Below are positions 53,447 to 63,039 of a stretch of DNA of 64,000 nucleotides, in pieces. The stretch's first letter is position 1. Each line of letters starts with the position of its first letter. Position numbers and translations under genes: made by a program. The DNA comes from Puniceibacterium sp. IMCC21224. Lineage in GTDB: Bacteria; Pseudomonadota; Alphaproteobacteria; Rhodobacterales; Rhodobacteraceae. The notes beneath the pieces are model-generated. The model had not been told where the DNA came from and made no database searches. It saw nothing but the letters and a program-made list of their open reading frames with translations. Location of the stretch: assembly GCF_001038505.1 (NCBI RefSeq), contig NZ_LDPY01000001.1, positions 3,782,001 through 3,846,000 of the forward strand, written 5' to 3'.

Positions 53447-54309
53447 CCCGCAACGACACAAAGCTTGGCATATGGTTGATGGTGGCCACCACTTTTGTCT
53501 TTTCGGTGCAGGACGTCATATCCCGGCATCTGGCGGGCGAATACAATGTCTATATGATCGTGATGATCCGCTACTGGTTCTTTGCGGCTTTTGTGATCGC
53601 CATTGCCGGACGCCAGGCGGGCAGCATTGCCAATGCCGCGCGGACCAAACAGCCCCTGGTGCAGGGCTTTCGCGGCGCGTTGCTCGCGGCCGAGATCATG
53701 GTGATGGTCGCTGGCTTTGTGCATTTGGGCCTGGTCGAGAGCCACGCAGTCTTTGCCTGCTATCCGCTGCTGATCGCCGCCCTGTCCGGCCCCGTCCTGG
53801 GCGAACATGTGGGCTGGCGGCGCTGGACCGCAATCGGCGTTGGCTTTGTCGGCGTGCTGATCATTCTGCAACCTGATGCAGGGGTCTTTTCGCCGTTCGC
53901 CGTCATCCCACTGATCGCCGCGCTGATGTTCGCGCTGTATGGTCTGCTGACCCGCTATGTCGCCCGGCGCGACACCGCCGCGACCAGCTTTTTCTGGACC
54001 GGCACGGTGGGTTGCGTCCTCGCCACTGCGATCGGCATGTGGTTCTGGCAGGCGATGACCAGCCCGGACTGGATCTGGATGGCGATCCTCTGCGTTGCCG
54101 GGGCGCTGGGGCATTACCTGCTGATCAAGACTTACGAGGTCGCCGAGGCCAGCGCGGTGCAGCCGTTTGCCTATCTGCAACTGCTCTTTGCCTCGACCAT
54201 GGGCATCATGGTGTTTGGCGAAAGCCTGCGCACCAATGTGATCCTTGGCGCGGGCCTGATCGTGGCTGCTGGCATTTTCACCCTGATCCGCGCCCGCAAG
54301 AAAGGTTAA
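53443..54309 (+). CDS. EamA/DMT-family transporter
   Basis: 288 residues with ten membrane helices and two EamA halves (for example SVQDVISRHLAGEYNVYMIV and ASAVQPFAYLQLLFASTMGI near the end). It starts in a 4-base overlap with mnmD. This may reflect operon packing, not shared function. It overlaps the convergent transglycosylase gene by 4 bases. Substrate unknown. Confidence 0.9.
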   Translation: MTRNDTKLGIWLMVATTFVFSVQDVISRHLAGEYNVYMIVMIRYWFFAAFVIAIAGRQAGSIANAARTKQPLVQGFRGALLAAEIMVMVAGFVHLGLVESHAVFACYPLLIAALSGPVLGEHVGWRRWTAIGVGFVGVLIILQPDAGVFSPFAVIPLIAALMFALYGLLTRYVARRDTAATSFFWTGTVGCVLATAIGMWFWQAMTSPDWIWMAILCVAGALGHYLLIKTYEVAEASAVQPFAYLQLLFASTMGIMVFGESLRTNVILGAGLIVAAGIFTLIRARKKG

Positions 54310-56267
54310 TCCCCGGCCTGCGCCATCAGCGTTGATCCGGTCAGCTCCTGCAAGAACGGCACCGGCAGCGGATCGAGGCCCAGCCGCGCGCGATAGACCG
54401 GCAGGCTTTCGGCGACGCGCATGACGTAGTTCTGCGTCTCGCGGAACGGGATGAACTCGATGAAATCGACCACATCAACCTCGCCCTTTCGCGGGTCACC
54501 AAAGCGCTCCATCCACGACACCGGGCGGCTTGGCCCTGCGTTGTATCCTGCCGCAATCATCACCACATTACCGTCAAACTGCCGTGCCAGAGACGCCAGA
54601 TATGCCGCGCCGAGCCGGGCATTGTAAGCCGGATCATCCAGCAGACCAGACAGCGAGAACGGCTCGTCTATCCAGCCCGAAACTTCTTCTGCGGTGCGCG
54701 GCATGACCTGCATCAATCCGCGCGCACCAACGCCCGAAACCACCCGCGGGCTGAATTCCGACTCGCGGCGCGCGATCGCCAGCACCAGTTCGGTTGGCAC
54801 GGGATGATTCACATTGATCAATGGATGCAGCGCGTAATAGGGGCCCGGCACCTCGATCCCGGCCTGTGCTGCACGTTTGCCCAGCATCACCTGAATATGC
54901 GGCTGCCCCATCTGCGCCAGCATGTCGCCCATCTGGCCAATCTGCTGGCGATCCAGCGATTCCGCCAGATGGGTAAAGAACCGCGTCGCCAACGTCATCT
55001 CACCCGAGGCAAGCAGCAACACTCCGGCCTTGAACACCGATGACGCGGTAAACGCGGCCTCTTGCCATGGCGGAAAATCTTCGCGACCTGAGAGCGTCGA
55101 ACTGACCGGCACACCGCCACGGTCCGCCGCCAGGAGGCCGTAAAACGAGGTCTGGTATTGCGCGCCAAAACCATATGCCTCTTTCGCGGCGGAATCATTG
55201 CCCAGCGCCTCGTACGCCCGACCGATCCAGTACCCGGCCCGGCCCAATGAAATCGGGGAATCGACACCAGCCCGCAAGTGCTGGAAATGCTCAAGTGCCA
55301 GTTGCGGCTTTTTCAGGAACCGCAGCGCCAGATAGCCCGATAACCATTCCAGATCGGCGTAATCAGACCCTTCGCTCAGAAAATGGGTCGAAGCAATGCG
55401 ATAGGCCTCTTGCGTATTACCCTCACGCATCCGATCCCGCGCCAACGTCCGCCTGCGCCCGGCCCAGGCCCAGGGTTCGCCCAGCAATTTAGGATTCTCC
55501 GACCGTTCCAGCAGCAGGGCAACAGCATCGATATCGCGACCCTTGCGCATCCGCCACTCAAAGCGATCATGCGCCAACCCCGGATCGTTCTGCAATGCCT
55601 CGGGCACCCGCGCGATCAGCGTATCGACCCCCGCCGCTTCGTTCTGAAGTGCAAGCCGCGCCTCGGCCAGTGCCCGCTGACCATCGTCGACCAGCCCCAG
55701 CACCGCGCGTGCATTGCTTTCCCAGCCCTTCCACAGTGCCATGTCCAGCCGCGCCGCATGGTGCGGCTTTAGCAGCGTTCCGTGCTCCGACAAAAATGCT
55801 GCGCGCTCCTCAGAGGACAGCGCAAGGGTGCGCCAGGCCAAAACCAGCTCCGCATCCGCAAGACCACCCTGTCCGTCAGCCCGGTAGGCCCTTGCCAGCG
55901 ACAGCGCTCCGGCCCCGGTCTGCGGCAGTGCCCCGTCGTAAAACGCCCGCACATCCACATGCGGCGCCTCGACCATGGCGCCTTCGCTTTTCTCGCGCAG
56001 ATAATCCATGCCGGGCCAGTCCGGGTTGCGCGCGACAAACGCCTGCACCTGCCGCGCATCCCCCTGTCCCGCTCGCAAATAATGCCACAGGATCACGTCC
56101 AGCGCCGCCTGCCCGTCACCTCGCGCGGTGATCTGCGCCGCCGCCCAATTGCCCGACCGCATCTCGTCCATCGCGCGGGCCAGTGGCCTGTCCGCCTGCT
56201 GCGCCGACGCAACACCCGGTGCGACAGCGGCAAGAACAACAAAGAACAAAGCCAGAAGGCGTGACAT
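54306..56267 (-). CDS. Soluble lytic murein transglycosylase (Slt-type)
   Basis: 653 residues with a Sec signal peptide ([20 protein letters not shown]). Residues about 30-470 are superhelical repeats as in Slt70. The C-terminal domain is the lysozyme-like catalytic fold: [20 protein letters not shown] holds the catalytic Glu, then [13 protein letters not shown] and [20 protein letters not shown]. It cuts peptidoglycan glycan chains to 1,6-anhydro ends in the periplasm, for turnover or insertion of machines. It is divergent from dapA by 144 bases. Confidence 0.93.
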   Translation of the reverse strand: MSRLLALFFVVLAAVAPGVASAQQADRPLARAMDEMRSGNWAAAQITARGDGQAALDVILWHYLRAGQGDARQVQAFVARNPDWPGMDYLREKSEGAMVEAPHVDVRAFYDGALPQTGAGALSLARAYRADGQGGLADAELVLAWRTLALSSEERAAFLSEHGTLLKPHHAARLDMALWKGWESNARAVLGLVDDGQRALAEARLALQNEAAGVDTLIARVPEALQNDPGLAHDRFEWRMRKGRDIDAVALLLERSENPKLLGEPWAWAGRRRTLARDRMREGNTQEAYRIASTHFLSEGSDYADLEWLSGYLALRFLKKPQLALEHFQHLRAGVDSPISLGRAGYWIGRAYEALGNDSAAKEAYGFGAQYQTSFYGLLAADRGGVPVSSTLSGREDFPPWQEAAFTASSVFKAGVLLLASGEMTLATRFFTHLAESLDRQQIGQMGDMLAQMGQPHIQVMLGKRAAQAGIEVPGPYYALHPLINVNHPVPTELVLAIARRESEFSPRVVSGVGARGLMQVMPRTAEEVSGWIDEPFSLSGLLDDPAYNARLGAAYLASLARQFDGNVVMIAAGYNAGPSRPVSWMERFGDPRKGEVDVVDFIEFIPFRETQNYVMRVAESLPVYRARLGLDPLPVPFLQELTGSTLMAQAGD

Positions 56268-56411
56268 ACGCTTGCAATTTCCCCGATGAAAATGGATAGA
56301 CAGCGCCCAGAGGATACCGTGCGCCCCAGTAGCAGCAACTCACTTTCTCGGGAAACGGCGGAATTCTTGTCACCGGTCCAGATAGGACCAGAAACAACAA
56401 AGGAGCGTGTC

Positions 56412-57290
56412 ATGTTCAAAGGCTCAATGCCTGCCCTGGTCACGCCGTTCGCAAAGGACGGCACAGTGGATTTCGACACGCTCAAGAAACTTGTCGACTG
56501 GCATGTGGACCAGGGCAGCCGCGGACTTGTTCCCGTCGGCACCACCGGCGAAAGCCCGACGCTGTCGCATCGTGAACACGAAGCCGTGGTCGAGGCAGTC
56601 GTCACCGCCGCTGCCGGGCGCCTGCCGATCATCGCAGGGGCCGGGTCCAACAACACGGTTGAGACAATGCGCCTGATGCAGCACGCCCACAAGGTCGGCG
56701 CTGATGCCGCGCTGGTGGTCACACCCTATTACAACAGGCCGACCCAGGCCGGGCTGATCGCGCATTTCACCATGGCACACGACTGCTGCGACCTGCCGAT
56801 CATCATCTACAACATCCCCGGTCGGTCAGCAGTCGACATGACGCCCGCAACCATGGGTGAACTTGCAAAACTGCCGCGCATTATCGGAGTCAAGGACGCC
56901 ACCGGCGATCTGGCCCGCGTCTGCATCCAGCGCATCACATGCGGCCCCGATTTCCTCCAGATCTCGGGCGAGGATGCGACCGCGCACGGCTTTAACGCCC
57001 AGGGCGGTATCGGCTGCATCTCGGTCACTGCCAACGCCGCGCCGAAACTCTGCTCGGACCTACAAGAGGCAACGCTGCGCGGAGATTACGCCACCGCACT
57101 GACGATCCAGGACCGGCTGATGCCGCTGCATCATGCAATCTTTGCCGAACCGGGGCTGTGCGGGGTAAAATACGCCATGTCGCGCCTTGGCCTGTGCGCG
57201 GAAACCGTGCGCCCGCCGCTGGTCACGCTAACAGACGCGACCAAAGCCAAAGTTGATTCAGGCCTGCGTCACGCCGGTCTGCTGAACTAA
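56412..57290 (+). CDS. dapA: 4-hydroxy-tetrahydrodipicolinate synthase
   Basis: 292 residues, the normal length. It joins pyruvate and aspartate semialdehyde for lysine and meso-diaminopimelate. The start at 56412 has AAAGGAG 6-7 bases upstream and gives [34 protein letters not shown], the Tyr in [12 protein letters not shown] and the Schiff-base Lys in [14 protein letters not shown] are seen. A terminator lies just past the stop. The adjacent, divergent murein transglycosylase also works in cell-wall metabolism; a link is only contextual. Confidence 0.96.
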   Translation: MFKGSMPALVTPFAKDGTVDFDTLKKLVDWHVDQGSRGLVPVGTTGESPTLSHREHEAVVEAVVTAAAGRLPIIAGAGSNNTVETMRLMQHAHKVGADAALVVTPYYNRPTQAGLIAHFTMAHDCCDLPIIIYNIPGRSAVDMTPATMGELAKLPRIIGVKDATGDLARVCIQRITCGPDFLQISGEDATAHGFNAQGGIGCISVTANAAPKLCSDLQEATLRGDYATALTIQDRLMPLHHAIFAEPGLCGVKYAMSRLGLCAETVRPPLVTLTDATKAKVDSGLRHAGLLN

Positions 57291-57309
57291 CCCCTTGGCG
57301 CACAAACGC

Positions 57310-57345
57310 AAGAAGCAGGGAACGCCCCCTGCTTCTTCTCTTTCT
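57310..57345 (+). terminator. Intrinsic terminator of dapA
   Basis: An 11-bp stem AAGAAGCAGGG / CCCTGCTTCTT with a 6-base loop is followed by CTCTTTCT. Confidence 0.85.
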
Positions 57346-57406
57346 AAATACGCACTTTGCAAGATCTGCGTCGACTGACCGGCGCCGATGGTCAGGCTCC
57401 GGGGGG

Positions 57407-58744
57407 TCATTGCCCCGGCACGACCTCATCCGTAGCCTCAAGGCCCTCGGGTTGACCAACGACGACAAAGCGCAGCGCCTCGGGGTCCAGCAGCCGCGCC
57501 GCAACCTGCTTCACATCGTCCAACGTCACCGCGTCGACCCGCGCGTTGCGTGTTTTCACATAGTCGATCGGCATGTCGTCCATCTGCATCCCCACCAGAA
57601 TATCGGCGATCGGCCCATTGCCGTCGAATCGCAGCGGATAAGCCCCGGTCAGATAGGTCTTGGCCTGATCCAGTTCGCCCTGTGTCACACCCTCAGCCGC
57701 CATCTTGGCCCATTCATCCTGAATGACCGATATCGCCTCGGCCACACGGTTGTTTGCTGATGCGACCCGTCCGGCGATCACCTCGGTATGATCCTTGGTC
57801 GACAGATAAGAGTAGACGCCATAGGTCAGACCGCGTTTTTCGCGCACCTCATGCATCAACCGCGCCTCGAATCCGCCGCCGCCCAGCACGACATTCATAA
57901 CATACGCCGCAAAGAAATCCGGATCGTCCAGCGCGATCCCCGGCTGCCCGAACAGCGCCACCGCCTGCGGCGTATCAAACGGCACCACGGTCACACCGGC
58001 GGTTGTCGTCACATCCAGATCAGCCGGCATCGGCAAACCGGTCGCAGGCAGATCACCCAACAATTTATCCAACAGGGTGCTCAGTTCCTCAGGCGAAATG
58101 TCGCCCGCAGCGCTGACATAGATCCGGTCATGCGCCATGGCACCCCGATGCGCTGCTTGCAGATCTTCGCGCGTCAGCCCCGCGACGGTTTCCAGAGTAC
58201 CCTGATAAGACGAACCATAAGGGTGATCGCCGAACAACACCTGATCGAACACCTTGCTGACAATGGCATCCGGATCGGTTGCGTCGGATTTGAGCCCCGA
58301 GATCACCTGCGCCCGCACCCGCTCGATCGCATCCTCGTCAAATCGCGGCGCGATCAGGCTGTCGTGCAACAGCGTCATCGCCTCGTCCTGTGTTTCGGTC
58401 AGGAATTTCGCGGAAACGCTGATCGCATCGTCATAGGCGCCATAGCCAAAAGACGCCGCGATGCTTTCCCCGGCTTCGGCAAAACCACGCGCATCAAGAT
58501 CCCCGGCCCCCTCTTCCAGCAGGCCCACCATCAGGTTGGTTGCACCGCGTTTGCCCGGCAGGTCCAGCGACGCGCCGCCCCGGAACCGGATTTCCAGCGC
58601 CACAAACGGGATTGACGGCTCTTCGACCAACCATGCGGTGATGCCGCCGGGCGATGTGACTTCCTGAATGTCGATATCCGCCTGTGCCGCCAACGCAGGC
58701 AGTGACAGCAGCAAGCTCAGGATCATAGTGGCCATGCTCTTCAT
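57407..58744 (-). CDS. M16 peptidase-like protein, zinc motif absent (regulatory partner)
   Basis: 445 residues with a Sec signal peptide (MATMILSLLLSLPALAAQA). It has both M16 halves (GDISPEELSTLLDKLLGDLP; KRGLTYGVYSYLSTKDHTEV). The place where active members have HxxEH reads GATNLMVGLLEEGAGD, so it lacks zinc ligands. In two-subunit M16 proteases one subunit is catalytic and the other is not, and both are needed. The upstream gene encodes the catalytic one, overlapping by 4 bases. It is the last gene of the purH-lspA operon. Confidence 0.92.
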   Translation of the reverse strand: MKSMATMILSLLLSLPALAAQADIDIQEVTSPGGITAWLVEEPSIPFVALEIRFRGGASLDLPGKRGATNLMVGLLEEGAGDLDARGFAEAGESIAASFGYGAYDDAISVSAKFLTETQDEAMTLLHDSLIAPRFDEDAIERVRAQVISGLKSDATDPDAIVSKVFDQVLFGDHPYGSSYQGTLETVAGLTREDLQAAHRGAMAHDRIYVSAAGDISPEELSTLLDKLLGDLPATGLPMPADLDVTTTAGVTVVPFDTPQAVALFGQPGIALDDPDFFAAYVMNVVLGGGGFEARLMHEVREKRGLTYGVYSYLSTKDHTEVIAGRVASANNRVAEAISVIQDEWAKMAAEGVTQGELDQAKTYLTGAYPLRFDGNGPIADILVGMQMDDMPIDYVKTRNARVDAVTLDDVKQVAARLLDPEALRFVVVGQPEGLEATDEVVPGQ

Positions 58745-60084
58745 TGGGTCATCTCCTGCGCACCCATCAGCCAGCCGGTTACGCTTGTCTCGCGCTGGAA
58801 TACTTCTTTGGCAACTTCCAGAATGTCCTCAGCAGTCACGGCCTGCAACACGTCCGGCCAGGCCTGAATATCGGCGATGCTCAGCCCCGCAGTCAGCGCC
58901 CCGCCATAGCGCCGCGCGATCCGGTCGGCACTGTCACGGGCATAGATTTGCTGCGCCTTCATCTGGAACTTGATCCGATTCAATTGGTCGGCATCGACGC
59001 CTTCCGCCATGAATTCGGCCACGGCGGCATCCATTGCGTCTTCGGCCTCTTGCAGAGACGTGCCTTCGCTCGGCACGATCACAAGGCCAAAGGTCGTGTC
59101 ATCCAGCGCGGTCGCGTCGTAGAACGCGCCGGTGTAAACGGCGGTCTGGGTCTCGAATTCCAGCTTGCGCTTGAACACCGACGTCTGCCCACCACCAAGG
59201 ATCTCGGACAGCATCACCAAAGCGGCTGCCTTTTCCTGCTGTCCGGGGTCGCGCGCTGGGGCCAGGTAGGTGCGCATGACATAGGGTTGCGCCACCCGGG
59301 CATCGCGAAACAGCAGACGCCGTTCTGCGGTTTGTGGCGGCTCTTGGGGGCGCATTCGTTCACTCAGTTCGGGGTTGGCCGGGATCGGGCCATAATGTTC
59401 CTCGGCCAGCGCGCGAACCTGTTGCGGTGTCGCATCGCCGGCCACGATCAGGATCGCGTTGTTAGGCGCATAGTTGCGATGGTAAAACGCCAGCGCCTTA
59501 TCCAGATCCAGCTCTTCCATCTCGTGACGCCAGCCGATGATCGGGACGCCGTAGCGGTGGTTGAGGTACTGCGCCGCGCTGCGCTGTTCGGAAAACAGCG
59601 CGCCGGGATCATTTTCAACCCGCGTGTTGCGCTCTTCGATGATCACTTCGCGCTCGGTCGCGATGTCTTTATCATCAAGGCGCAGGTTGACCATGCGATC
59701 CGATTCCATCTGCATCATCAGCCCCAGCCGGTCCGAGGCAACGCGCTGAAAATAGCCGGTGTAGTCAAAACTGGTAAAGGCGTTGTCGCTGCCACCATTG
59801 GCCGCGACCACCTTGCTGAATTCACCCGGCGCCAGCGTGTCGGTGCCCTTGAACAGCAGGTGTTCCAGAAAATGCGCCACACCCGAGGTGCCCGCCGTCT
59901 CATCCGCCGACCCGGCGCGATACCACAGCATGTGAACCACGGCCGGGGCGCGGTGATCCTCGATCACCACAACGTCCAGCCCGTTGTCGAGCGTGAATGT
60001 CGAAACCGCGTCTTCCACCGTCTGCGCCTGTGCGGTCGCTACCGCCACCGCGAATGCCACGGTCAAGCCTGCCAGTCTGAGCAT
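58741..60084 (-). CDS. M16-family zinc metallopeptidase, catalytic subunit
   Basis: 447 residues from the ATG at 60084 with AGGAGG 10 bases upstream; a GTG two codons earlier is possible. A Sec signal peptide is seen (GLTVAFAVAVATAQAQT). The inverted zinc motif HxxEH is in TSGVAHFLEHLLFKGTDTL, and the distal Glu is about 75 residues on (VIIEERNTRVENDP). The C-terminal R/Y pair typical of M16 substrate binding is in the second half (VFKRKLEFETQTAVYTGAFY). It forms a pair with the next gene in the periplasm. Substrates are unknown. Confidence 0.95.
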   Translation of the reverse strand: MLRLAGLTVAFAVAVATAQAQTVEDAVSTFTLDNGLDVVVIEDHRAPAVVHMLWYRAGSADETAGTSGVAHFLEHLLFKGTDTLAPGEFSKVVAANGGSDNAFTSFDYTGYFQRVASDRLGLMMQMESDRMVNLRLDDKDIATEREVIIEERNTRVENDPGALFSEQRSAAQYLNHRYGVPIIGWRHEMEELDLDKALAFYHRNYAPNNAILIVAGDATPQQVRALAEEHYGPIPANPELSERMRPQEPPQTAERRLLFRDARVAQPYVMRTYLAPARDPGQQEKAAALVMLSEILGGGQTSVFKRKLEFETQTAVYTGAFYDATALDDTTFGLVIVPSEGTSLQEAEDAMDAAVAEFMAEGVDADQLNRIKFQMKAQQIYARDSADRIARRYGGALTAGLSIADIQAWPDVLQAVTAEDILEVAKEVFQRETSVTGWLMGAQEMTQ

Positions 60085-60206
60085 AGGCACAAATCCTCCT
60101 GAAACGTCAGCAGCAACCTACGGTGCGACGACAAGAGATCAAGTCACTATGGTGCTGAACCCATATACAAGTCTGTAAGGTTCGCCCGTGCGAACAGTTT
60201 TAAGGC

Positions 60207-60731
60207 TCAGTTCGCGGCGGGCGGGGCCGACGGAGTCGGAACCCCGAGACGGCGAAAGCGCAACAACTCCTCGCCCGCGTCCAGTCGCTCGCGGCGGTAG
60301 GCATTGTTGTATTCATCTTCCTTGAACAGCTTCCAGGTAAAGATCGACCGGCGCTTGCGGAATTCCAGATCTTCTTCGGCCAGAACCTCGCGGATATTGC
60401 CCTGCGTGCCAAAGCGTCCGGCGCTGCTCAAAAGCGCACCGTCAGAGGCCGACACCGAAGCCACGGTCAGCCGCGACGGATTGCCACCCAGCGCCGCAAC
60501 GGCATCCCCCAGCGGGGTCTGGTCGGTGCGGTTTGCCGCGCCTGGGGTTGGCTGCGGTAACTGATTCAGCGTTTCCGGAAGCTCAAGCTGCTTGCGCGGC
60601 ACGATTGCGAATTCCTCAGGCGTGCCGCGATTGGTCCGCAGATCCCGCAACCCGATATCCCGCTCGTACCCGCCACAGGACGCCAGCACTGCCAGCGCCA
60701 ATATAGCCATTATTCCGCGCGACACGTTCAT
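60207..60731 (-). CDS. DUF3035-family lipoprotein
   Basis: 174 residues. A lipoprotein signal ends in LAVLASCGGYERDIGL, with Cys19 likely lipidated. The mature part shows DUF3035: GTPEEFAIVPRKQLELPE, LPQPTPGAANRTDQTPLGDA and FRKRRSIFTWKLFKEDEYNN. Function unknown. It sits between lspA and the M16 pair on one transcript; LspA would process its own signal peptide. Confidence 0.9.
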   Translation of the reverse strand: MNVSRGIMAILALAVLASCGGYERDIGLRDLRTNRGTPEEFAIVPRKQLELPETLNQLPQPTPGAANRTDQTPLGDAVAALGGNPSRLTVASVSASDGALLSSAGRFGTQGNIREVLAEEDLEFRKRRSIFTWKLFKEDEYNNAYRRERLDAGEELLRFRRLGVPTPSAPPAAN

Positions 60732-60783
60732 CGCCTGCCTCCATCGTCTTCGCGACCAGCTTTAGCCCATGATGCCCGCAAGG

Positions 60784-61269
60784 TCACGGGGCCTTTTTGC
60801 GCCGTGGCACCTTGTGCCCCGGAAACAGCACGAGTCCAAGCGCCCCGGCAAAAATCGCAATATCCGCAACGTTGAACGCATACGGATTGTCAAAACCGCA
60901 GCACGACATATTGAGAAAATCCGCCACCGCGCCATACAGCAACCGGTCGACCACATTGCCCAGCGCCCCGCCGATCAGCAGCCCGCCGGCGATCATCCCA
61001 TAGCGCCCCGGCGGGTCGCGCCGCATCCACACCAGGACGAACAGCACGATTCCAACCGCGACTGCAACCAGCACCCAACGCGTCATATCCTCTTGTCCGG
61101 ACAGCAAGCCAAAGTTGATGCCGTAATTCCACGCCATGCGAAAGTTCAGGAACGGCGGCAGGACGATGATTTCGCCCAGCGACCGCAGGTCGAGCAAATG
61201 CACCACCAGCCACTTGCTTGCCTGATCCGCCAAGAATGTCCAGAAACTGACCCAGAAAACCAGCCTCAC
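60784..61269 (-). CDS. lspA: Lipoprotein signal peptidase (signal peptidase II)
   Basis: 161 residues from a GTG start. Four membrane helices. The catalytic Asp pair is in GALGNVVDRLLYGAVADFL and FNVADIAIF, as in LspA. It cuts signal peptides of lipidated prolipoproteins at the Cys. The start overlaps the stop of the 50-aa gene upstream (GTGA). The downstream DUF3035 lipoprotein is one of its likely substrates. Confidence 0.95.
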   Translation of the reverse strand: MRLVFWVSFWTFLADQASKWLVVHLLDLRSLGEIIVLPPFLNFRMAWNYGINFGLLSGQEDMTRWVLVAVAVGIVLFVLVWMRRDPPGRYGMIAGGLLIGGALGNVVDRLLYGAVADFLNMSCCGFDNPYAFNVADIAIFAGALGLVLFPGHKVPRRKKAP

Positions 61270-61418
61270 CTCGACTTCTCCGAAGCCTGCACCGCCTTGC
61301 GGGATGGTGCGCCGCGTACCAGCCGTGCGAGACCCAGCATCAGCCGGGCACCCGGTGTCGGACGACGGCCGCCAACCCCAAAAAGCAGCACCCGGACCGG
61401 GCGAATGAACCGTACCAT
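61266..61418 (-). CDS. Hidden 50-aa basic protein between purH and lspA
   Basis: 50 residues, starting [20 protein letters not shown] and ending QASEKSR. It has GAGGG 4 bases before its ATG, begins 7 bases after the purH stop and ends in a 4-base GTGA overlap with the lspA start. That fit to both neighbours argues it is a real coupled gene, not chance. It carries a short hydrophobic patch at 10-16 and 30-35 and is strongly basic (about eleven Arg/Lys). No family is recognised. It may be missed by gene callers because of size. Confidence 0.65.
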   Translation of the reverse strand: MVRFIRPVRVLLFGVGGRRPTPGARLMLGLARLVRGAPSRKAVQASEKSR

Positions 61419-61425
61419 TGGACCC

Positions 61426-63015
61426 TCAATGCCTGAAATGCCGCATACCGGTGAACACCATGGTCAGTCCGGCTTCGTCAGCTGCGGCGATAACTTCTTC
61501 GTCGCGCATCGACCCACCGGGCTGAATCAGCGCCACGGCGCCTGCCTCGGCCGCAGTGATCACACCGTCGGCAAAGGGAAAGAACGCGTCCGATGCAACA
61601 ACCGACCCCTGGGTCAGCGGCGCGTCCAGTCCCAGCGCCTCGGCCATGTCGAGCGATTTGCGCGCCGCGATCCGTGTGCTGTCCACCCGGCTCATCTGGC
61701 CTGCGCCGACGCCGACGGTTGCGCCGTCCTTGACGTAGACAATGGCGTTCGATTTCACATGCTTGGCCACAGTCCACGCAAAGAGCAGATCCGCCATCTC
61801 GGCATCGGACGGCTGGCGTTTGGTCACAACCCGCAGCGCGTCACGGTTCAGCATATGCGAATCGCGATCCTGCATCAGAAACCCGCCCGACACTTGCCGG
61901 AACGCCAGCCCACCCAGATCGGCCCCAGCCAGACCGGGTGTCACCAGCAGGCGCAGGTTCTTTTTCTTGGCAAAAATCTCGCGCGCGGCATCATCCGCAC
62001 CGGGGGCGATCACCACCTCGGTAAAGATCCCGGCAATCGCCTCGGCGGTTTCACCGTCCAGCGGCTGGTTCAGCGCGATGATTCCCCCGAACGCCGAGGT
62101 GCGGTCGCAGTCGAACGCGCGGCCATAGGCCTCTTTCAGCGTCGCGCCGGTGGCCACGCCACAAGGGTTGGCATGTTTGATGATGGCGCAGGCGGGGCCG
62201 TCTGCCGCCGCAAATTCCGACACCAGCTCAAACGCGGCGTCGGTATCGTTGATGTTGTTGTAGGACAGTTCTTTGCCCTGCAACTGCTGTGCGGTGGCAA
62301 CCCCGACGCGGGCTGAGCCATCGGTATAGAACGCCGCCGCCTGATGCGGATTTTCGCCGTAGCGCAGCGATTGTGCCAGTGTCCCGGCCAGCACGCGGCG
62401 GCGCGGTGTCTGTTCGCCAATTGCGGCGGCCATCCAGGTGCTGACGGCAGCATCATAGGCCCCGGTGCGGGCATAGGCAATCTGCGCCTGCCGTTGTCGG
62501 AACGCCAGACTGGTCTGACCGTCATGTACGTCAAGCTCTGCCAGCAGCGGCGCGTAATCCTCAACATCCACCACAACGCTGACAAAGCCGTGATTCTTGG
62601 CCGCCGCGCGGATCATCGCCGGGCCACCAATGTCGATATTTTCGATGCAGGTGTCATAATCCGCGCCCTTGGCGACGGTTTCCTCGAACGGATACAAATT
62701 CACCACCAGCAGGTCGATGGCGCCGATGCCATGTTCCTCCATCGCGGCGACATGATCGGAATTGTCGCGCAGCGCCAGCAACCCGCCATGCACCGCCGGA
62801 TGCAGCGTCTTGACCCGACCATCCATCATCTCGGGAAAGCCGGTCACATCGGCCACATCGCGCACCGGTAGGCCCGCATCACGCAGCGCAGCCGCCGAAC
62901 CGCCGGTGGACAGAAGTTCAACGCCGCGGGCGGACAGGGCGCGGGCCAGATCCACCAGTCCGCTCTTGTCAGAGACGGAAATCAGGGCGCGGCGCAGGGG
63001 GCTCAGATCGGTCAT
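61426..63015 (-). CDS. purH: Bifunctional AICAR transformylase / IMP cyclohydrolase
   Basis: 529 residues. It performs the last two steps of IMP synthesis. The N-terminal cyclohydrolase (MGS-like fold) has [19 protein letters not shown] and [20 protein letters not shown]. The C-terminal transformylase has [17 protein letters not shown] and the [20 protein letters not shown] stretch with catalytic Lys and His. It lies 24 bases downstream of the heparinase gene and leads the small-gene/lspA string, as in other Rhodobacterales. Confidence 0.97.
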   Translation of the reverse strand: MTDLSPLRRALISVSDKSGLVDLARALSARGVELLSTGGSAAALRDAGLPVRDVADVTGFPEMMDGRVKTLHPAVHGGLLALRDNSDHVAAMEEHGIGAIDLLVVNLYPFEETVAKGADYDTCIENIDIGGPAMIRAAAKNHGFVSVVVDVEDYAPLLAELDVHDGQTSLAFRQRQAQIAYARTGAYDAAVSTWMAAAIGEQTPRRRVLAGTLAQSLRYGENPHQAAAFYTDGSARVGVATAQQLQGKELSYNNINDTDAAFELVSEFAAADGPACAIIKHANPCGVATGATLKEAYGRAFDCDRTSAFGGIIALNQPLDGETAEAIAGIFTEVVIAPGADDAAREIFAKKKNLRLLVTPGLAGADLGGLAFRQVSGGFLMQDRDSHMLNRDALRVVTKRQPSDAEMADLLFAWTVAKHVKSNAIVYVKDGATVGVGAGQMSRVDSTRIAARKSLDMAEALGLDAPLTQGSVVASDAFFPFADGVITAAEAGAVALIQPGGSMRDEEVIAAADEAGLTMVFTGMRHFRH

Positions 63016-63039
63016 AAGGTCAGGTCGCTTTCAGGTCAG

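Noticed and set aside
58744..60102. 452-residue plus-strand frame opposite the catalytic M16 gene
   Set aside because: Antisense shadow; composition rich in His, Arg and Gln and no ribosome site or domain.
60769..62316. 515-residue plus-strand frame opposite lspA and purH
   Set aside because: Antisense shadow of two certain genes, with no recognisable domain.
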